From positions 1 through 14,555 of the forward strand of contig CAJQMS010000008.1 of assembly GCA_905479505.1 (NCBI GenBank): a stretch of 14,555 bases of DNA, given 5' to 3'. The position numbers and the translations under genes were made by a program. The stretch comes from an uncultured Burkholderiales Genera incertae sedis bacterium. GTDB taxonomy: Bacteria; Pseudomonadota; Gammaproteobacteria; Burkholderiales; Eutrophovitaceae. This document shows positions 14,172-14,555 of the stretch, piece after piece; position 1 is the first letter of the stretch; the number at the start of each line of letters is the position of its first letter. A model generated the notes under the pieces. It searched no databases. It was given only the letters and a program-made list of their open reading frames with translations, and was not told where the DNA came from.

Positions 14172-14555
14172 TTATCTTTTCGAGGTATCGACCGGGAGAC
14201 GCTCCGTTAATATGTCTTGAAAACGAGTTTCTATCGCCGGTTTTATTTTAGGATGCGTCAAGATATAGAACTCTTCTTTTTGAATCGCTTCAAGGACTCT
14301 GTTGGCGACGTCTTCGGCTGATATTTTCCCCGACTCAACCGCTTTTTTAAGATTGTCCTCCAGTTTGATTTCGTCCTCAGACTTGATACGTTCGTCTTTG
14401 AGGTCTTGCGGTCGGTTGCGTTCTGAATCAGCAATGCCCGTGGGAACATAGGCTGGGCATAAAACAGAGCAGCGAACGTTATCGCAAACGCTTGTTAAGT
14501 CGTGATGTAGGCACTCGGTCATGGTGACTACCGAATGTTTTGTTGTGCAGTACAA
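14172..14555 (-). CDS. Short-chain dehydrogenase/reductase, C-terminal half (5' end outside window)
   Basis: The frame is open from the window edge to a TAA at 14172-14174 (127 residues visible). The TTG at the edge is an internal Leu. The visible part begins at the SDR active site YCTTK (Tyr-x-x-x-Lys, visible residues 2-6), followed by helix F (HSVVTMTECLHHDL) and the substrate-loop start CSVLCPAYVPTGI. The C-terminus ISAEDVANRVLEAIQKEEF, then ILTHP, is common in classical SDRs of about 260-290 residues. The Rossmann cofactor motif and catalytic Ser, about 150 residues, must lie beyond the window. The substrate is unknown. It lies upstream of prfC on the same strand, but prfC probably has its own promoter in the 98-base gap. 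Confidence 0.88.
   Translation of the reverse strand: MYCTTKHSVVTMTECLHHDLTSVCDNVRCSVLCPAYVPTGIADSERNRPQDLKDERIKSEDEIKLEDNLKKAVESGKISAEDVANRVLEAIQKEEFYILTHPKIKPAIETRFQDILTERLPVDTSKR

Overview
The window looks like a chromosomal segment of a Gram-negative proteobacterium, most likely a marine-type gammaproteobacterium with moderate GC. This is inferred from the gene set: a TonB/ExbB/ExbD energy-coupling system, a Tat-exported TRAP transporter, peptide release factor 3, and the general feel of the proteins. No rRNA, tRNA, IS element, phage gene or CRISPR array is visible, so the organism cannot be placed more precisely.

Layout. (1) 1-1428 (+): the 3' part of a large secreted or surface protein with Gly-rich nonapeptide repeats and a cadherin-like segment. 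It ends at a stop that may be a frameshift, because a plausible C-terminal tail continues in another frame. (2) 1451-4429 (-): a likely three-gene unit, read in the order 2-keto-4-pentenoate-hydratase-type enzyme, BT1-like MFS transporter, unknown two-helix membrane protein. (3) 4611-7496 (+): a four-gene unit of periplasmic solute-binding protein (family 3; it recalls the quinoprotein-dehydrogenase-associated MoxJ/XoxJ type), ExbB, ExbD and TonB, closed by a strong bidirectional terminator. (4) 7574-10964 (-): a TRAP operon dctP-dctQ-dctM with a TakP-like (2-oxoacid-type) Tat-exported binding protein, an intercistronic hairpin after dctP and an ATGA overlap between dctQ and dctM. (5) 11227-12429 (+): a class I/II aminotransferase transcribed divergently from the TRAP operon. 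(6) 12466-14073 (-): prfC (RF3) with a GTG start. (7) 14172-14555 (-): the C-terminal half of a short-chain dehydrogenase that runs off the window.

How the parts may work together. The dedicated ExbB-ExbD-TonB set would energise an outer-membrane receptor encoded elsewhere, and the co-transcribed binding protein could catch its cargo in the periplasm. Neither an ABC permease nor a TonB-dependent receptor is present here, which makes this unit the most interesting part of the window. The TRAP transporter and the divergent aminotransferase may form a 2-oxoacid or amino-acid uptake and interconversion module. The hydratase/MFS pair suggests uptake and cleavage of a small organic acid. The rest is ordinary housekeeping. 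No stretch longer than 300 bases lacks a gene.
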